Shown in pieces: positions 33,399-44,727 of a stretch of DNA of 64,000 bases. The first letter of the stretch is position 1. Each line of letters starts with the position of its first letter. Under the pieces are notes generated by a model. The model had not been told where the DNA came from. It searched no databases and saw only the letters and a program-made list of their open reading frames with translations. The position numbers and the translations under genes are program-made. The stretch comes from Begonia masoniana (Eukaryota; Streptophyta; Magnoliopsida; Cucurbitales; Begoniaceae): contig CM039502.1 of the NCBI GenBank assembly GCA_022432975.1, positions 74,419,497 through 74,483,496 of the forward strand, read 5' to 3'.

Positions 33399-35222
33399 CA
33401 GCATATTCTGGCGAGACTGGTCACCACTGATTTTCCCCCATCGGGTGCAAGTTTTACCAATCCAAAATCTGCAACCTTTGCTTTGAAATCATCGCCGAGA
33501 AGAATATTCGATGATTTAAGGTCTCGATGGATGAAACTCTGATGGGCAAGATTGTGAAGATAATCCATTCCTCTAGCAACATCCAGGGCAATATTCAGCC
33601 TCCTCTTCCAAGATAGAGGCTCCAAATTGAAACTTCTCCAATTGAAAAGATGTTTGCTGAGAGCCCCTTGTGGCATGTACTCATAAACAAGAATTTTCTG
33701 ATTTCCTTCAATGGAATATCCCAAAAGAGATACTAAATGGCGGTGTCGAACCTTCGAAAGCACACCGATTTCGGCTCCAAATTCGTCCAATGCTTTGCTG
33801 CTTATCACACAACCTTCCATTCTCTTCACTGCTATGTTTGTCCCATCCTCTGATTCTCCTTTATAACCACTCCAAACCCACCTTGGCCGAGCTCGTTTGC
33901 CGGGGAGAAATTTTTTGTCACGTTTCTCAGAACTTGAATCGATATAACTAAATTCCCTGATTCAATGACATGAGATTTACCAATTCTGCTGCTGTTTCTG
34001 ATTCCAGATCCACTTCCGGTTAATGAAGAAGTACTTTCGTGCGTGTTATTAGCAACAACCACTTTGACCGTATTTTTTGAGTGGGATGGATCTCTTGGAT
34101 GAATCACTAGCGACCTCGGAGCTTGGGAGGACTGTTCTTGCAAAAATAGATTGATAATGGAATTGCCAGACAAGCTACAAATGCAACACTAACCACAGGG
34201 GCTACGATGGAGAGTAAAACGGACTCCTTGGATCGGTCAGATTCTACTCTGGAGGTCTCAATCAAATTAGAATCCGATCCTGAAGCTAGAGAAGCCGTGG
34301 TATTAGGTGATGAACCAGCAGTTTCAGGAGCTGTTGTTGATGAAGTACTACTCAATAAAGGATTGTAATTTATTACAATCTTAACAGAGTGAAGAAAATC
34401 TGGCAAAGGAGGAGAAATATTATTGCCACTTAGATCCAATAGTTTTAGCGATTTTAACGCAGTCCAGTTGGCCGGAATCTGACCACTTATATTGTTGAAG
34501 GGAAGTCTAATCTGGGTAAGGGAATCTAACTTTGCAACTGAAGGACTTAATGTTCCAGTCAAATTGAACTTAGGCAAACTAATCTGCAAAATCTTACCAT
34601 TATCGCATATCAGACCAAACCACGGCTTGAAACACGGATCATTACCCGTCCAAGAAGAAGCAAATCTAAAAGGGTAACTCAATTCGCCAAGAAACTCGAT
34701 TAGAACCATAACTTTTGGAGAACAAAGGATTCCTGGTTTTGACAGACAAAGTGAGTTAGAACGATAACTCACAGTAGATGCTTTAAATTCTGGAGTAGGG
34801 CCCATCAGCTTGTTATTGTTCAGATTCAAGTTTTTCAAGTTCATGTTGGCTAAGCTATCTGGAATTAGACCGACAAACTGGTTTTCGTTGAGATTAAGGT
34901 CCTCCAAAAGAGTCAAATTCCCAATTCCAGCCGGTATCGTCCCTCCAAACTGGTTGCCGTGAAGCCAAAGTGAGTTTAGAGAGGTCATTGTCGTTACAAC
35001 ATCAATGGAACCACTCATTCCATCGCCGTCTTGGTTATTTAACCAAAACATCTTGAAAATCATGCCGCTAAGACTCGCCGGAATTTCACCGGTTAATCTA
35101 TTGTTGGACAACAACAACACGGTTAACGACGACATGGTACCAAGAAACTCAGGCAACGGACCGACCAAATTACATTTCCGACGAGTGAGATTGGTTAATT
35201 GAGCTGAGTTTTTCAACTCGGG
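33399..35222 (-). pseudogene. TMK: TMK-type receptor kinase: LRRs, membrane segment, kinase N-lobe
   Basis: Would be a plasma-membrane auxin-related receptor kinase of the TMK family. In order on the minus strand: leucine-rich repeats (LTVLLLSNNRLTGEIPASLS), the non-LRR island with CLSKPG...CSPKV, and a second LRR set (FNLTGTLSPSVAKL). A Ser/Thr-rich juxtamembrane region and a membrane helix (VAPVVSVAFVACLAIPLSIYF) follow, then the glycine loop GQGGFGVV, the HRDLKSSN loop and DFGLVKLA. Breaks: a one-base loss near 34,138, another near 33,867 right after the glycine loop, and about 23 nt missing near 33,405 that removes the segment from GTFGYLAP. At 35,222 it passes abruptly into viral RNase H sequence. 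Confidence 0.93.
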
Positions 35223-36450
35223 AGTTAAAATATGTTTGGCAGAAGAACAATCTACTCGTAAAAGAAATTTTTTGTTAAGTAAATCATCTTAGAAATTTTA
35301 AAATACACTTAACAATAGATAAAACTTCTTTTTTTACCGTTGAATAATTTTGTTGTACTGGCTTCCAAACGCCACAAGTAATTCTAACTAATTCTTCTTT
35401 TGAAGTAGTAGGATTGAATTGTTTTAAGATACCTCCATAACCCTTGTCAGAGCCATCGATTTCAACAATTTTTTCCCAATCTGAATTTGCCAAGGAAAGA
35501 CGTAATAAAGTTTGTGCTTTTACCTTAATTTTTTGAACAGCTTATGTATGTTGCTTTGTCCAGGGACTCGGATTTTTTCTTAATCTTTGATATAAAATAG
35601 CGGTATCTTGTGCCATATTTTTGTAAAAATCACCTAAAAAGTTCAGACTTCATAAAAATCGTTGAAGTTGTGTTTTTTCTTTTATTTCATCAGGAAATTT
35701 TGAAGCGAATTCAATATTTCGATTGATTGGAATTATTGTTCCTTGATTTATATTATGATCAAGGAATCTTACAGTAGTTTGAAAAAATTTCATTTTTAGG
35801 AGCAGAAATAACTAAACCATTTGTTTTAATAACATCTTTTAAAATTATAAGATGCCTACAATGTTGATCTATAGATGTTGAAAAAACAAGAATATCATCT
35901 ATATAAACAATACAAAATTTAGAATATTTGAAAAAAATATCATTATAATATTTTGAAATTCTGAAGGAGCATTTTTTAGTCCAAAGGGCATTACATTCCA
36001 TTCGTAATGACCTAAAGGAACTACAAATACAGTTTTGTATCTATCTTCTTTGGCAATTTGTATTTGCCAATATCCTGATTTTAAATCAAACTTTGAAAAG
36101 ATTAGAGAATTTTGTAATCTATCTAATAAATCCATTTTATTTGGAATTGGATATTTAATCTATTTTAATACATCATTTAATGGTTTGTAATTAATAACAA
36201 GGTGAGGTACGCCTCTTTCCTTTTCTGCATTATTGTTAACATAAAAAGTTATGCAACTCCAAGGAGATTTACTTGGTTGAATAAAGTTTTTGTCTAAAAG
36301 AATTTCTATTTCTTTTTGACATAATTTTAAATATTCTTCTTTCATTTGACTAGGTCTAGCTTTTGTAGGGATAAATTTTTCATCACAGTTGGGAATATAA
36401 GGTAGAGAAACAATATATTTTTTTCTTTCCCAAAAAGCAGTGGGAATTGC
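35222..36450 (-). pseudogene. Caulimovirid RT/RNase H fragment (array piece a)
   Basis: Colinear with 1,430-2,645 of copy 1. It has the RT start (FWERKKYIVSLPYI), the FSKFDLKSGYWQI block, the YIDDILVFS catalytic box and RNase H (VEIDGSDKGYGGIL). Frames break near 35,500, 35,760, 35,950 and 36,160. It ends at the TMK junction within RNase H. Confidence 0.9.
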
Positions 36451-37213
36451 TTTCAAACCTCTAACTTTATATGGTTTAAATGACAGTATTCTTGCAAATC
36501 TTAGAGATGCCAGAAGTCAAAATTAGAAAAATTCCCTTATGGGTGTTATTCAAACAAGTCTATGTCATGGACCAATATATTTTAATGTGTTCCCCAGTTT
36601 AAACCTATCATTAACAGATCCAAATTTGTTTGAGGCTATAACCTTAAACATTCAAACTTATGGTTATGATTTCCTTCCAGGATCTGAAACCATTGCAGTC
36701 ATTTATAGGATAAATTACAAAGTAATGAATACTGTGTCCAAATGTTATTCTAAGAGAAATTTCAGGCAAAACAATGGTAATAAAAAGTAATATATTATTT
36801 ACAAATGTTGTTATTCCTCGTCCAATTGATTGGGAAGAAGTAACTTTTATTTCAACTTGGACCATTCCAAAAGCCATAATTCCTCAACCAATTATTAATA
36901 ATCAAATAGATCAAATAGTTCAAACTGAAGATAGAAATATTGAAATCAAATTTACTCCCGAACTTACTATGAGAATATCTTTATCTAGAAGTATGTCAAC
37001 TAGATCCAGTCTTCCTCCATATAGAGTGTATGATCCTTCAAACTATAGACATTCTATTTCAGGCAATACGAAATTAGAAACGAAATCTTTAAATATTGAA
37101 AAAATACATATTTCTGATCAACAAATTCCTCATGACCTTTATAAACAAAATACTGAGTTACCAACAGCATCTGAAATGGCCTTTAATATCTAATGGATTT
37201 TACACCAGGATCA
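36449..37213 (+). pseudogene. Caulimovirid movement protein fragment, inverted (piece b)
   Basis: Plus-strand movement-protein sequence (GVIQTSLCHGPIYFNVF; SLTDPNLFEAITLNIQ) with a frameshift near 36,740. It runs to the ORF end with TAATG at 37,191-37,195 and the first coat codons (DFTPGS). It overlaps in viral position with the minus-strand piece beginning at 37,214, making a small inverted repeat. Confidence 0.87.
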
Positions 37214-37841
37214 AGAAATCATAACCATGAGTTTGAATGTTTAAGATTATAGCCTCAAACAAATTTGGATCTGTTAAAGATAGATTTAAATTAGGGAAAA
37301 CATTAAAATATATTGGTCCATGACAGAGACTTGTTTGAATAACACCCATAAGAGAATTTTCAAATTTTGACTTCTTGCATCTCTAAGATTTGCAAGAATA
37401 CTGGCATTTAAACCAGGTAAGGTTAAAGGTTTAAAAGCAATTTGGATTAATCCTATATGAATATATTTATATTTTCATAAATATCTTTGAATATCATTTA
37501 AACCCAGCAGTTTAATGGTTTTGTATGTTGTATCTAAACAATTGTTTGTTCAGATGTTTTGATAGCACTTTTGAAAATGAATTCAAATCTTCCTATATTA
37601 TAAATTTCTTTGAATTCGACTTCAGGAATTGTCCATTGGTTTAATTGTTGTTTTTGAGAGAACTCAACTATTTGTTCATTTTTAGTAGAAGTATTTGATA
37701 AAGGAGCAAGATCAGAAAAATTCATAATTTTCAAAAGTTAATTCATTCATGAATAAGCAAATAAACCATTTTAAAACTAATTTTTAAATTATAATTTGAA
37801 ATAATATAATAGACCTTATTGATAACAGATTTCCATCATAT
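37214..37841 (-). pseudogene. Caulimovirid movement protein N-terminus and leader end (piece c, part 1)
   Basis: Carries the start of the movement-protein ORF (NFSDLAPLSNTSTKNEQIVE) near 37,722, colinear with 49,400-49,842, with a stop where the copy at 49,590 has Arg. Sequence from about 37,735 to 37,841 is AT-rich viral leader. It continues on the other side of the solo LTR at 43,191. Confidence 0.85.
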
Positions 37842-39858
37842 TGTACACTCGGTTTAACGGGATTAATATTTCAATATATATAATGATATTTTTGTAAATA
37901 TGTCAGATTAAACCCGTTTCACGAACAGAAAGCGTTATTAGAATCCTAATGATTAATAGGGATTTTAGGAGAAATATGAAATTTTTGAAGTTGTAACACA
38001 AATTACGAGGATTTTGTTTTTCTTGTAATATAAAGAACATTCTAGTAAAAATAGTAAACGAGATCCGTTTTACAAACAGATAGTTTTAATATAACCTTTA
38101 TAATAAATTGGAATTATTGGCAAAATAAGAAAATTTTAGAAAAACCGAACCAACTAGCCAAACAATAGGATAAACGGAAAGTTCAATGGAGGGGCAAACT
38201 TGTCTTTTTACAAGTTAAATTGATTAAAAAGGGGCAAAGCCCTCATTTCTTCTCCAGCATTTAGGAAAAATCACAGAGCTCCCCTCCCTGGCGATTTTCT
38301 TCTCCACGGCTTCTTCTCATTCTCTTCAACGGTTTGCCTTCCGATTTTCGACGTTTTCTTCGTGTTTTTTCACCAAAAACGCTCCCTAGGTAAGGCTCTA
38401 CGGTTTTGGGAGGTTTATTTTCGATTTCTAGCTTGGTAAACCGTTAGGGTTTTGTCGATTTCGTTGAAACAACCGGGTTAAGTTATGAATGGTTAGTTAT
38501 TGTTTTATTGGTGATTGTTGAACGTTGATTGGTGAAATATTTGGGTGTATTTGTCATTTGATTGAAAAATCGGGTTTGGAGCTTGGTGAAACCTCCATTA
38601 ATGGAGTTTGAGGATTTGTGAGCGTAAGTTGCTCGATGAAATGTCCGAGAGAGATTTATTAGAGTTTTAGGAAATTTCCTTTAATTAGAAGTTTCGTAAA
38701 TTTCTGAAATTTTATGTTTAAGCTCAGTTTTAACAACGGACGCTATGAATTGATTTAGGTGACCAAGCTCGAGATGAGGAGCTCGGTGTGCAACGGACAC
38801 GAGGTAAGTTTTCGTGACTCGTTTGGCCGATTTGGCTTACATTATAAGATATATGTTGATTGAGGAAATTGGAGATGTGTAATGTGTTGGGTAATAAGGT
38901 TGGGTAGTTAGCTTAGTTTATGTTGTGGAATGTTTAGGTTTATTTTTTGTTATGTTGATTTAATTATAACATCGTACATGTTCATGCATCACGGTTTCTG
39001 AAAAAGCATGAAAAAAGAAATTTCTATGCATATTTTCATGAAAAGGAAAAGGTTAATGAAAAGGTATAAATATATGTAATCTGGTCACATCGGTGGCGGT
39101 GGTTCAGACATGGCTGTCAGGCGAAGCATGTTTCCCCCCGGGTAGATAAAAGGGGCTATCCAATCGCCAGATGTGCCGCTTTTATCTACTAAGAGCAAAG
39201 CCCCGGTGACGTATATGAAATGAAATGAAATGAATAGCGAAAATGTAGGATGCATGTTTTACAAACCGCACGCATAACATGCATTTGTATTTACGAGACT
39301 TGCTGAGCTCCTTAGCTCATAGTTTATTTCTATGGTGTAGGTGACCTTGAGACAGGTGAGGACGACGTTCCTCCACCCGAAGTATGAGCATGTTGAAGGA
39401 GGATGACTCGTGGGAGTGCACTGGGCAGTCGAGGTGCTTTTGACCCGTGGGGTAATCGTTAGGTATTTTGAGGATTTGCCTAGGAGAAATTGTACAAATA
39501 GAACATTTTAGGATGTTTGGATCTAGATAGTAGATGTACAAATGTTTTGATGTTTTGGAAAAGCTCGTTTTGCAAATTATTCACGAGAATTGTTTGGTGA
39601 TTCAATTTCGTAGGAATTTGATTAGTTTTCAAACGGAACCACGCAGTTCGTTTTTACGAAATTTTACTGCGTTTTTAAATACGTTCTAGGATATGTTTTG
39701 GAGTCATTTATTTGGTGATTTATGTTGAAGTGTTGATAGGATAAATGTGCATTAGAAGTTAAAGGAGAAAAGGGAAGTGAATATGTAGCAAGAAGAATGT
39801 GCAGGGCGAATGAAGAAGGATGAAGGCAAAGCTCTCTGGAATTTCTTCCAGAGAGTGT

Positions 39859-39892
39859 GCCGATCGATCGCCACCAGGGGCGATCGATCGGC
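39859..39892. repeat. GATCGATC-core hairpin in LTR A
   Basis: Perfect 14-bp stem (GCCGATCGATCGCC) with a 6-nt loop. More GCGATCGATCG motifs follow at 39,910-39,920 and, beyond the LTR B insertion, at 42,546-42,612. Confidence 0.9.
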
Positions 39893-39920
39893 TGTGACAT
39901 TGTATTTTGGCGATCGATCG

Positions 39921-42545
39921 TGTAACACCCCATGTACCCTACCCGTATTTCCGTAATAAAATTTTTCATTTTAATCTTTTAAACTTATTCTTAAGCGGAA
40001 ACTAAATCAGAATTGAAATCGGAATTAAAATTGAACTTTTAAAGCATTTAAAACAAAACGTTTATTAACTAAATAAAACTTAAAACATTTAAGTAAAGTA
40101 TTTAAAATTCATTCAGAAAAGTGGGAGGGCAGAATTGGGATTCTGCCCTCGAAATGCATTTCCAAGTTGGCGATCGGTCTCTGCCTTAGGCAGAGACCGA
40201 TCGCCGATCGCTGAAGGTTGCCAAACAGCGATCGATCTCTGCATCAAGCAGAGATCGATCGCTGCATGTAGCTGCCAAGGCAGCAAGCAGAGCAGCGATC
40301 GATCTCTGCTTGCTGCAGAGATCGATCGCTGCACACCATGCAGCGATCGCCCAGCGACCAGACTTCCCCTTTTCTCCCCTTGCTTCTTCCTTCTATTTTC
40401 TTTTCACACTTTGCTCTCTGGAATTCCAGAGAGCAAAACACAATTTCAGCTCTCTGGAATCCGATTCCAGAGAGCAAAATACTTCACTTATCCTTCAATA
40501 TTTTCACAATTCATTATCTTTCTCATTCATTTTCACCATTAATTTATAATTTCAACCCAACTAAAATGCGTCCTAAACTCAATCATCATGCAGCGGACTT
40601 TGCGGAATCCAACTGCCTGGATAGCTCGAAAAACCGAGCTATCCGTAACAACCTAAAACATTTCAAAACATTTTCATTTAACTTAAACCTTTAAACCAAA
40701 ACATTCAAATATACAGTTATCAACTAGATTTCCAAAACGTTAAGTCATCAAATATAGCCTATCCACTACCAGACCAAGCATCCTAATATTTTATATATGT
40801 TCTCATACATTCATATTAACCATTAAACCCCCAAAATACATACACAACTTCCCCTCGGGTCATACGCGCCTCGACTGCTCAGCGCACTCCCACGGCCATC
40901 ATCCATCAACAGTTTACGCCTCGGGTGGAGGGATCTCATCCTCACCTGTGTAGAGGTCACCTACACCATAAACATAAGTCGTGAGCTTAAGGCTCAGTAA
41001 GTCTACGTGAATGCAATGCATGAACATGTATGTGCCATTTTCATAAAACCGTCTCTCATGCATTTCATTCATTCATTCATTCATTCATTCATTCTCACCG
41101 TGACATTCTTTTGGTTACCGAAGTCTATTCACTCGTCAGATGGTTAGGGCCCGTCAAGCGGTTAGACAGCCCACACCATCTGAAGGGAGGAAAACCCGCT
41201 CACCACAGAACGCCGGGTCTGAACCTCACCCCGATAACCACATACAGAGGGTTGTTTACATGATACTTTACTTGCCTTTACGTGCATTTCTTTTTCATGA
41301 AAACTATGCTCAAATTCATTTTCATGATGTTTTTAAAACCATGATGCATGAACAGATATAAACATAACATATCAATCATCATACGTACCATCAAGACACT
41401 CAGGCATAACCTACAAAAGAACTAATCCTAACTACCCAACCAAAGCATTTAAACAAACAATTCTCCAATTTCCTCGAACAACAAAAGATCCTATGGTGTA
41501 GGCCAATCGGCCAAACAGGTCACGAAAGACTTACCTGTCGTCCGTAGCTCGCTGAGCTTCGTCCACGAGCGTCGTTCGTCTGGGCAAAACACAACATTCG
41601 TAGTTAAAACCAATTTAAACTACTAAACGTCCTATTTCAATAAAACCTTAACTAAGGCAATTCCTAAAGTTTCAACTTAATTAATCGAAGTAATTAACGA
41701 CGACTTAACGCTCGTTAATTTGAAATTCCAATTACGAGTTATTTCTGAAAACCCGTAAATTCCCAAATTTATACTTTTTTCACAAATTGAATTATCTTCG
41801 TCCAATAACGTCAAATACGTTCAATACATACTTAATTAAGGCTAGCCTATTAATTACGAGTCCTAATTCGCATTTTTAACGAAAACCCTAATCGAAACCC
41901 TAACCCTAAATCGAACCGAAAACTCGAAATAAACGCTCAGAGACCGAAGCTACATACCGAGGGTAGCGAGAGGGAAGAAACCGTGAAGGATCGGAGTTGA
42001 TCGGAGGTCGGACGGAGCTCGGATCTTCGAAAATCGCCGGCGGCCGTGAGGAGGGAGAGCTCCCTGTTCGTGCGATCCAGAGAAGGAGAGGAGAGAAAGT
42101 GAGGGAGAGAAAATGATTTGTGATGTTTTATAAAATGGATTTGCAAATTACCATTTTGCCCTTCTTACTTAAATCTATTTGTTTCCTCCTTCGTTTCGTT
42201 AATCGTCCAACGATTCGGATTTCCCCAAACTTCCATACTTCACCAATAAGTCCAATTCACCGATAGGGTTTATTCAAAACCGTCTGTTCGCAATTCGGAC
42301 CTCGTTTACTATTTTTACTAAAACGTCAATTACTTTACGAAAGACGTAATTACTCGGAATATAACGTTTAAACTCCGAAAATTCTCATAATTTCCTTAAA
42401 ATTCTTATTATTCGTTAGGGTCATAATGACGCTTTCTTTTCGTGAAATGGACCTTATTTGACATATTTACAAAATTGCCATCTAATAATATAATATATCA
42501 ATATAATATATTAAATCCAAAAATCCGTACAAGCCGGATATTACA
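39921..42545 (+). mobile_element. Solo LTR B (TGTAACACCCC...), 2,625 bp
   Basis: Starts TGTAACACCCCATGTACCC and ends GCCGGATATTACA; target duplication GATCG (39,916-39,920 and 42,546-42,550). It is colinear, in opposite orientation, with LTR A: both share the stretch around CTCACCTGTGTAGAGGTCACC and the ends. It lacks internal sequence, so it is a solo LTR left by recombination. It contains a hairpin cluster (40,169-40,332) and an ATTC microsatellite (41,065-41,094). Confidence 0.88.
40169..40332. repeat. Three perfect hairpins with CGATCGATC-type stems
   Basis: Stem pairs 40,169-40,185/40,189-40,205 (17 bp, 3-nt loop), 40,226-40,242/40,248-40,264 (17 bp, 5-nt loop) and 40,292-40,309/40,315-40,332 (18 bp, 5-nt loop). 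All share the pattern GCGATCG(A/G)TCTCTGC. Two weaker palindromes of GCTCTCTGGAAT follow at about 40,412-40,478. Confidence 0.92.
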
Positions 42546-42833
42546 GATCGCCTGTTATGTGGGCGATCGATCGCCCTCAGAGTTTTTAACACAGTCGATC
42601 GATCGGCCATGTATTTTTGGCATTTTACCGTTTATGCCCCTGTTTTCTTAGGCCGATTATTTCTCTGTTTTAATAATTTTATTTAATTGATTTAGAGGTT
42701 TGTTTTAAACAAATTTTCAATTCTCCGAACGATTTTAACGATTTAAATTCTGCTTAAACGTTATAAAGTTTACTTATGACTAAAAAGAAAAATTTTGTAC
42801 GGAATAAAATTAGGAACGGGTTAGGGTCGTTAC

Positions 42834-43184
42834 TGTGACGACCCGAATATGCACGTATGGGTACGATGGCTGCACTAACCGGAACCCAGATGGCGGTACG
42901 TCCGCGCGGGCGAACCGGAAGGTGACAGCACATCGTTTGGGGAAGTATGTGGAAATGAAACATATGTAAAGAGACCATTCCAACAGTAGCAAGACGCGTT
43001 TTGGAGCACAATTGACAATGGATCCCATAAGAACTCCGAAGTTAAAACTGCTTCGGCGAGAGCAATTCCAGGTTGGGTGACCTTCCGGGAAGTTCTCGCC
43101 AAACAAAGCCGTGAGGGGAGGATATTGGGCTGCGGCCCAATCCCCAGAGCGGACAATATCTTGCTAGGATAAAGGGTCGTTACA
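42834..43184 (+). mobile_element. Solo Cassandra LTR
   Basis: 351 bp, TGTGACGACCC...GGGTCGTTACA, with target duplication GTTAC (42,829-42,833 and 43,185-43,189). It carries the 5S-like domain (43,020-43,093; GGATCCCATAAGAACTCCGA ... GGTTGGGTGACCTTCCGGG) with a damaged A-box. Same family as 3,088-3,982 but clearly diverged. Inserted six bases inside the end of LTR A. Confidence 0.93.
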
Positions 43185-43190
43185 GTTACA

Positions 43191-43658
43191 CATATTGAGT
43201 TCTTTAATTTTCCCGTATTGATTTATTGATAACACCGTATTGTTCCTCTAATTCTTTCTAGGCAGACTCTACGATTTACCCATACGAACACAATATATCT
43301 TAGAGAGACTAATTTCATAAAACTTTAGATTAATTCTTTAATCACGCAATTGGGCAAAACGCCTACAGCCAAACCACGGCAAAATGGCAACAACCCCGAC
43401 GTGATCATTAAAGAATAAATTCGAAAGTGTTATCAAATCATAGTGTTTATATTGGACGCAGATATACCCGAGAAGAATTAGAAGAGACTTATTGGTGAAA
43501 TTAAAGCATCTTATTGGTAAAACCAAATCATCGTATTGATAGAAATAAATTATCGTATTGGCTATTACAAATATCAAATTATATTATAAAGATTAATCTT
43601 AAAACCCTTTTGCATTATTCACTCCATGAATTAACAATTGTTTAGTCTGCCATACCAG
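43191..43658 (-). other. Caulimovirid leader (piece c, part 2)
   Basis: AT-rich sequence between the viral primer site and the point where LTR A inserted; by position it is the pregenomic RNA leader. No conserved coding region seen. Confidence 0.7.
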
Positions 43659-43670
43659 GCTCTGATACCA
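43659..43670 (-). promoter_or_regulatory. Viral tRNA-Met primer-binding site
   Basis: TGGTATCAGAGC on the minus strand, continuing CTGGTATGG, complementary to initiator tRNA-Met. In caulimovirids it marks the conventional start of the circular map and the minus-strand DNA priming point. The viral sequence continues through it without a break on both sides. Confidence 0.9.
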
Positions 43671-43858
43671 AATAGGGAGAGGATCTTTAATAACAAAGAT
43701 AACAATACAACCAATAATTATATTAAACAACAATCTTACTTAAAACAAAGCAGAGATAAACTTACAAGAGAGGGAGAGTGTGAACGAGAGCAAGAGTTTT
43801 TATGATTACAAAGGCAAACTCTAAAAAAACTTGAAGAGAAAATACAAAGAAGGCTTCT

Positions 43859-43902
43859 TTATATAGAGAAGCTAAAGAAAGAAAACAAAAACACACTCGT
43901 CA
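43859..43902 (-). promoter_or_regulatory. Viral pregenomic promoter, minus-strand arm
   Basis: TATATAA at 43,859-43,865 in CTCTATATAAAGAAG, resembling the TATA region of 35S-type promoters, with a TGACG (as-1-like) motif 33 nt upstream at 43,898-43,902. It lies between the unknown ORF and the primer site, as expected. Confidence 0.75.
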
Positions 43903-43949
43903 TGGATGAGGATTCTGATAGCTAGTTGATGCACTATTTGGGTCCAACA

Positions 43950-44727
43950 TTTGCTTTTGATCTTTGTTGGCTAGTGCTTTCTTTTACTTTTTTGCTTTTT
44001 CTTGTGATTAGTCTATCCACCAATCATCCATTAGCCACCTGGGTGGTGGAGCTGGAATATGTTTTTTGATAAGGTTCCCACAACTTAGAAGTAGTCATTA
44101 TTGTTGTTGAGTTGGCGGGGGATATTGACTAGTGGATGTTGTAGAATCCACTATCTTTGTTTCTAATATTTCTTGGAAACGAGCTCTTTCTAATAGTCAG
44201 TCTCTTTCTCTTTCTTGGGTTGATAATTCATAGAGCCATTTTGGAAAATGCTGTTTTAGCTTAGTTGGCCTATTTCTTTTTTAAATAGAAATATTAGAAG
44301 GATTAAGTCAACCTGTCATTTTTAGTTCTGATGTTGTCTGATAGAAACCCAGAGAGAATAATCTTTAGGGGTCCATATTTGTTAACGAATCTGATCAATT
44401 TTGAATTCAGCATATTCTGCAGGACTTTGTTGATGTATCTTACACCATTGATTTCGCTTTTTGCACCAGTTTCGATACTTTTTCTCGCCTTTAGTAGTTG
44501 ACATCTTTAATTTCATCCAAGAATACCTGTATGACTGAATGATAGCCTCAGATTGAAAAGAGATGACCAGGCCAAGATCGCCAATAAAGTAGTCTTTGAA
44601 AGGGTCTTAAAGTAACCTTTCTTTGATTTCGTTTGGAAATTGGAAATTCTCGTCCCCAATAAGGATTATAATTAGTTGCGGCTGCTTTGTCTCGAGTTCT
44701 GGTAGCTTCTTCCCATCTATCCATTAC
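43950..44727 (-). pseudogene. Possible further viral ORF, degenerate
   Basis: Starts with an ATG 8 nt inside the end of the preceding ORF. Coding-like sequence (YWGREFPISKRNQRKVTLRP) continues with stops and at least one frame change toward the promoter. The same is seen in the other arm at 47,038-47,660. No domain recognised. It could be a fourth ORF of the virus, or the C-terminal continuation of the third. Confidence 0.45.

Larger units (their letters stand above)
37842..43190 (-). mobile_element. Solo LTR A (TGTAACGACCC...), about 2.36 kb net
   Basis: On the minus strand it starts TGTAACGACCCTAACC and ends CGAGTGTACA. The target duplication CATAT lies at 37,837-37,841 and 43,191-43,195. 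Solo LTR B (39,921-42,545) and a solo Cassandra LTR (42,834-43,184) are nested in it. It is a relative of B in the opposite orientation. No internal coding region is present. The ends resemble those of Ty3/gypsy chromovirus LTRs, but the superfamily is not proven. Confidence 0.85.

Noticed and set aside
40113..40694. Cys/Ser/Arg-rich ORFs around 40.1-40.7 kb
   Set aside because: Produced by the CGATCGATC hairpins of LTR B; no protein similarity.
37842..43190. One full-length LTR retrotransposon with two LTRs
   Set aside because: The two similar LTRs are in opposite orientation with separate TSDs (CATAT and GATCG), so they are nested solo LTRs.
43659..43670. tRNA-Met gene fragment (also at 3,554, 30,101 and 60,807)
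   Set aside because: Only the 12-15 nt complementary to the tRNA 3' end are present, at LTR or viral positions expected of primer-binding sites.
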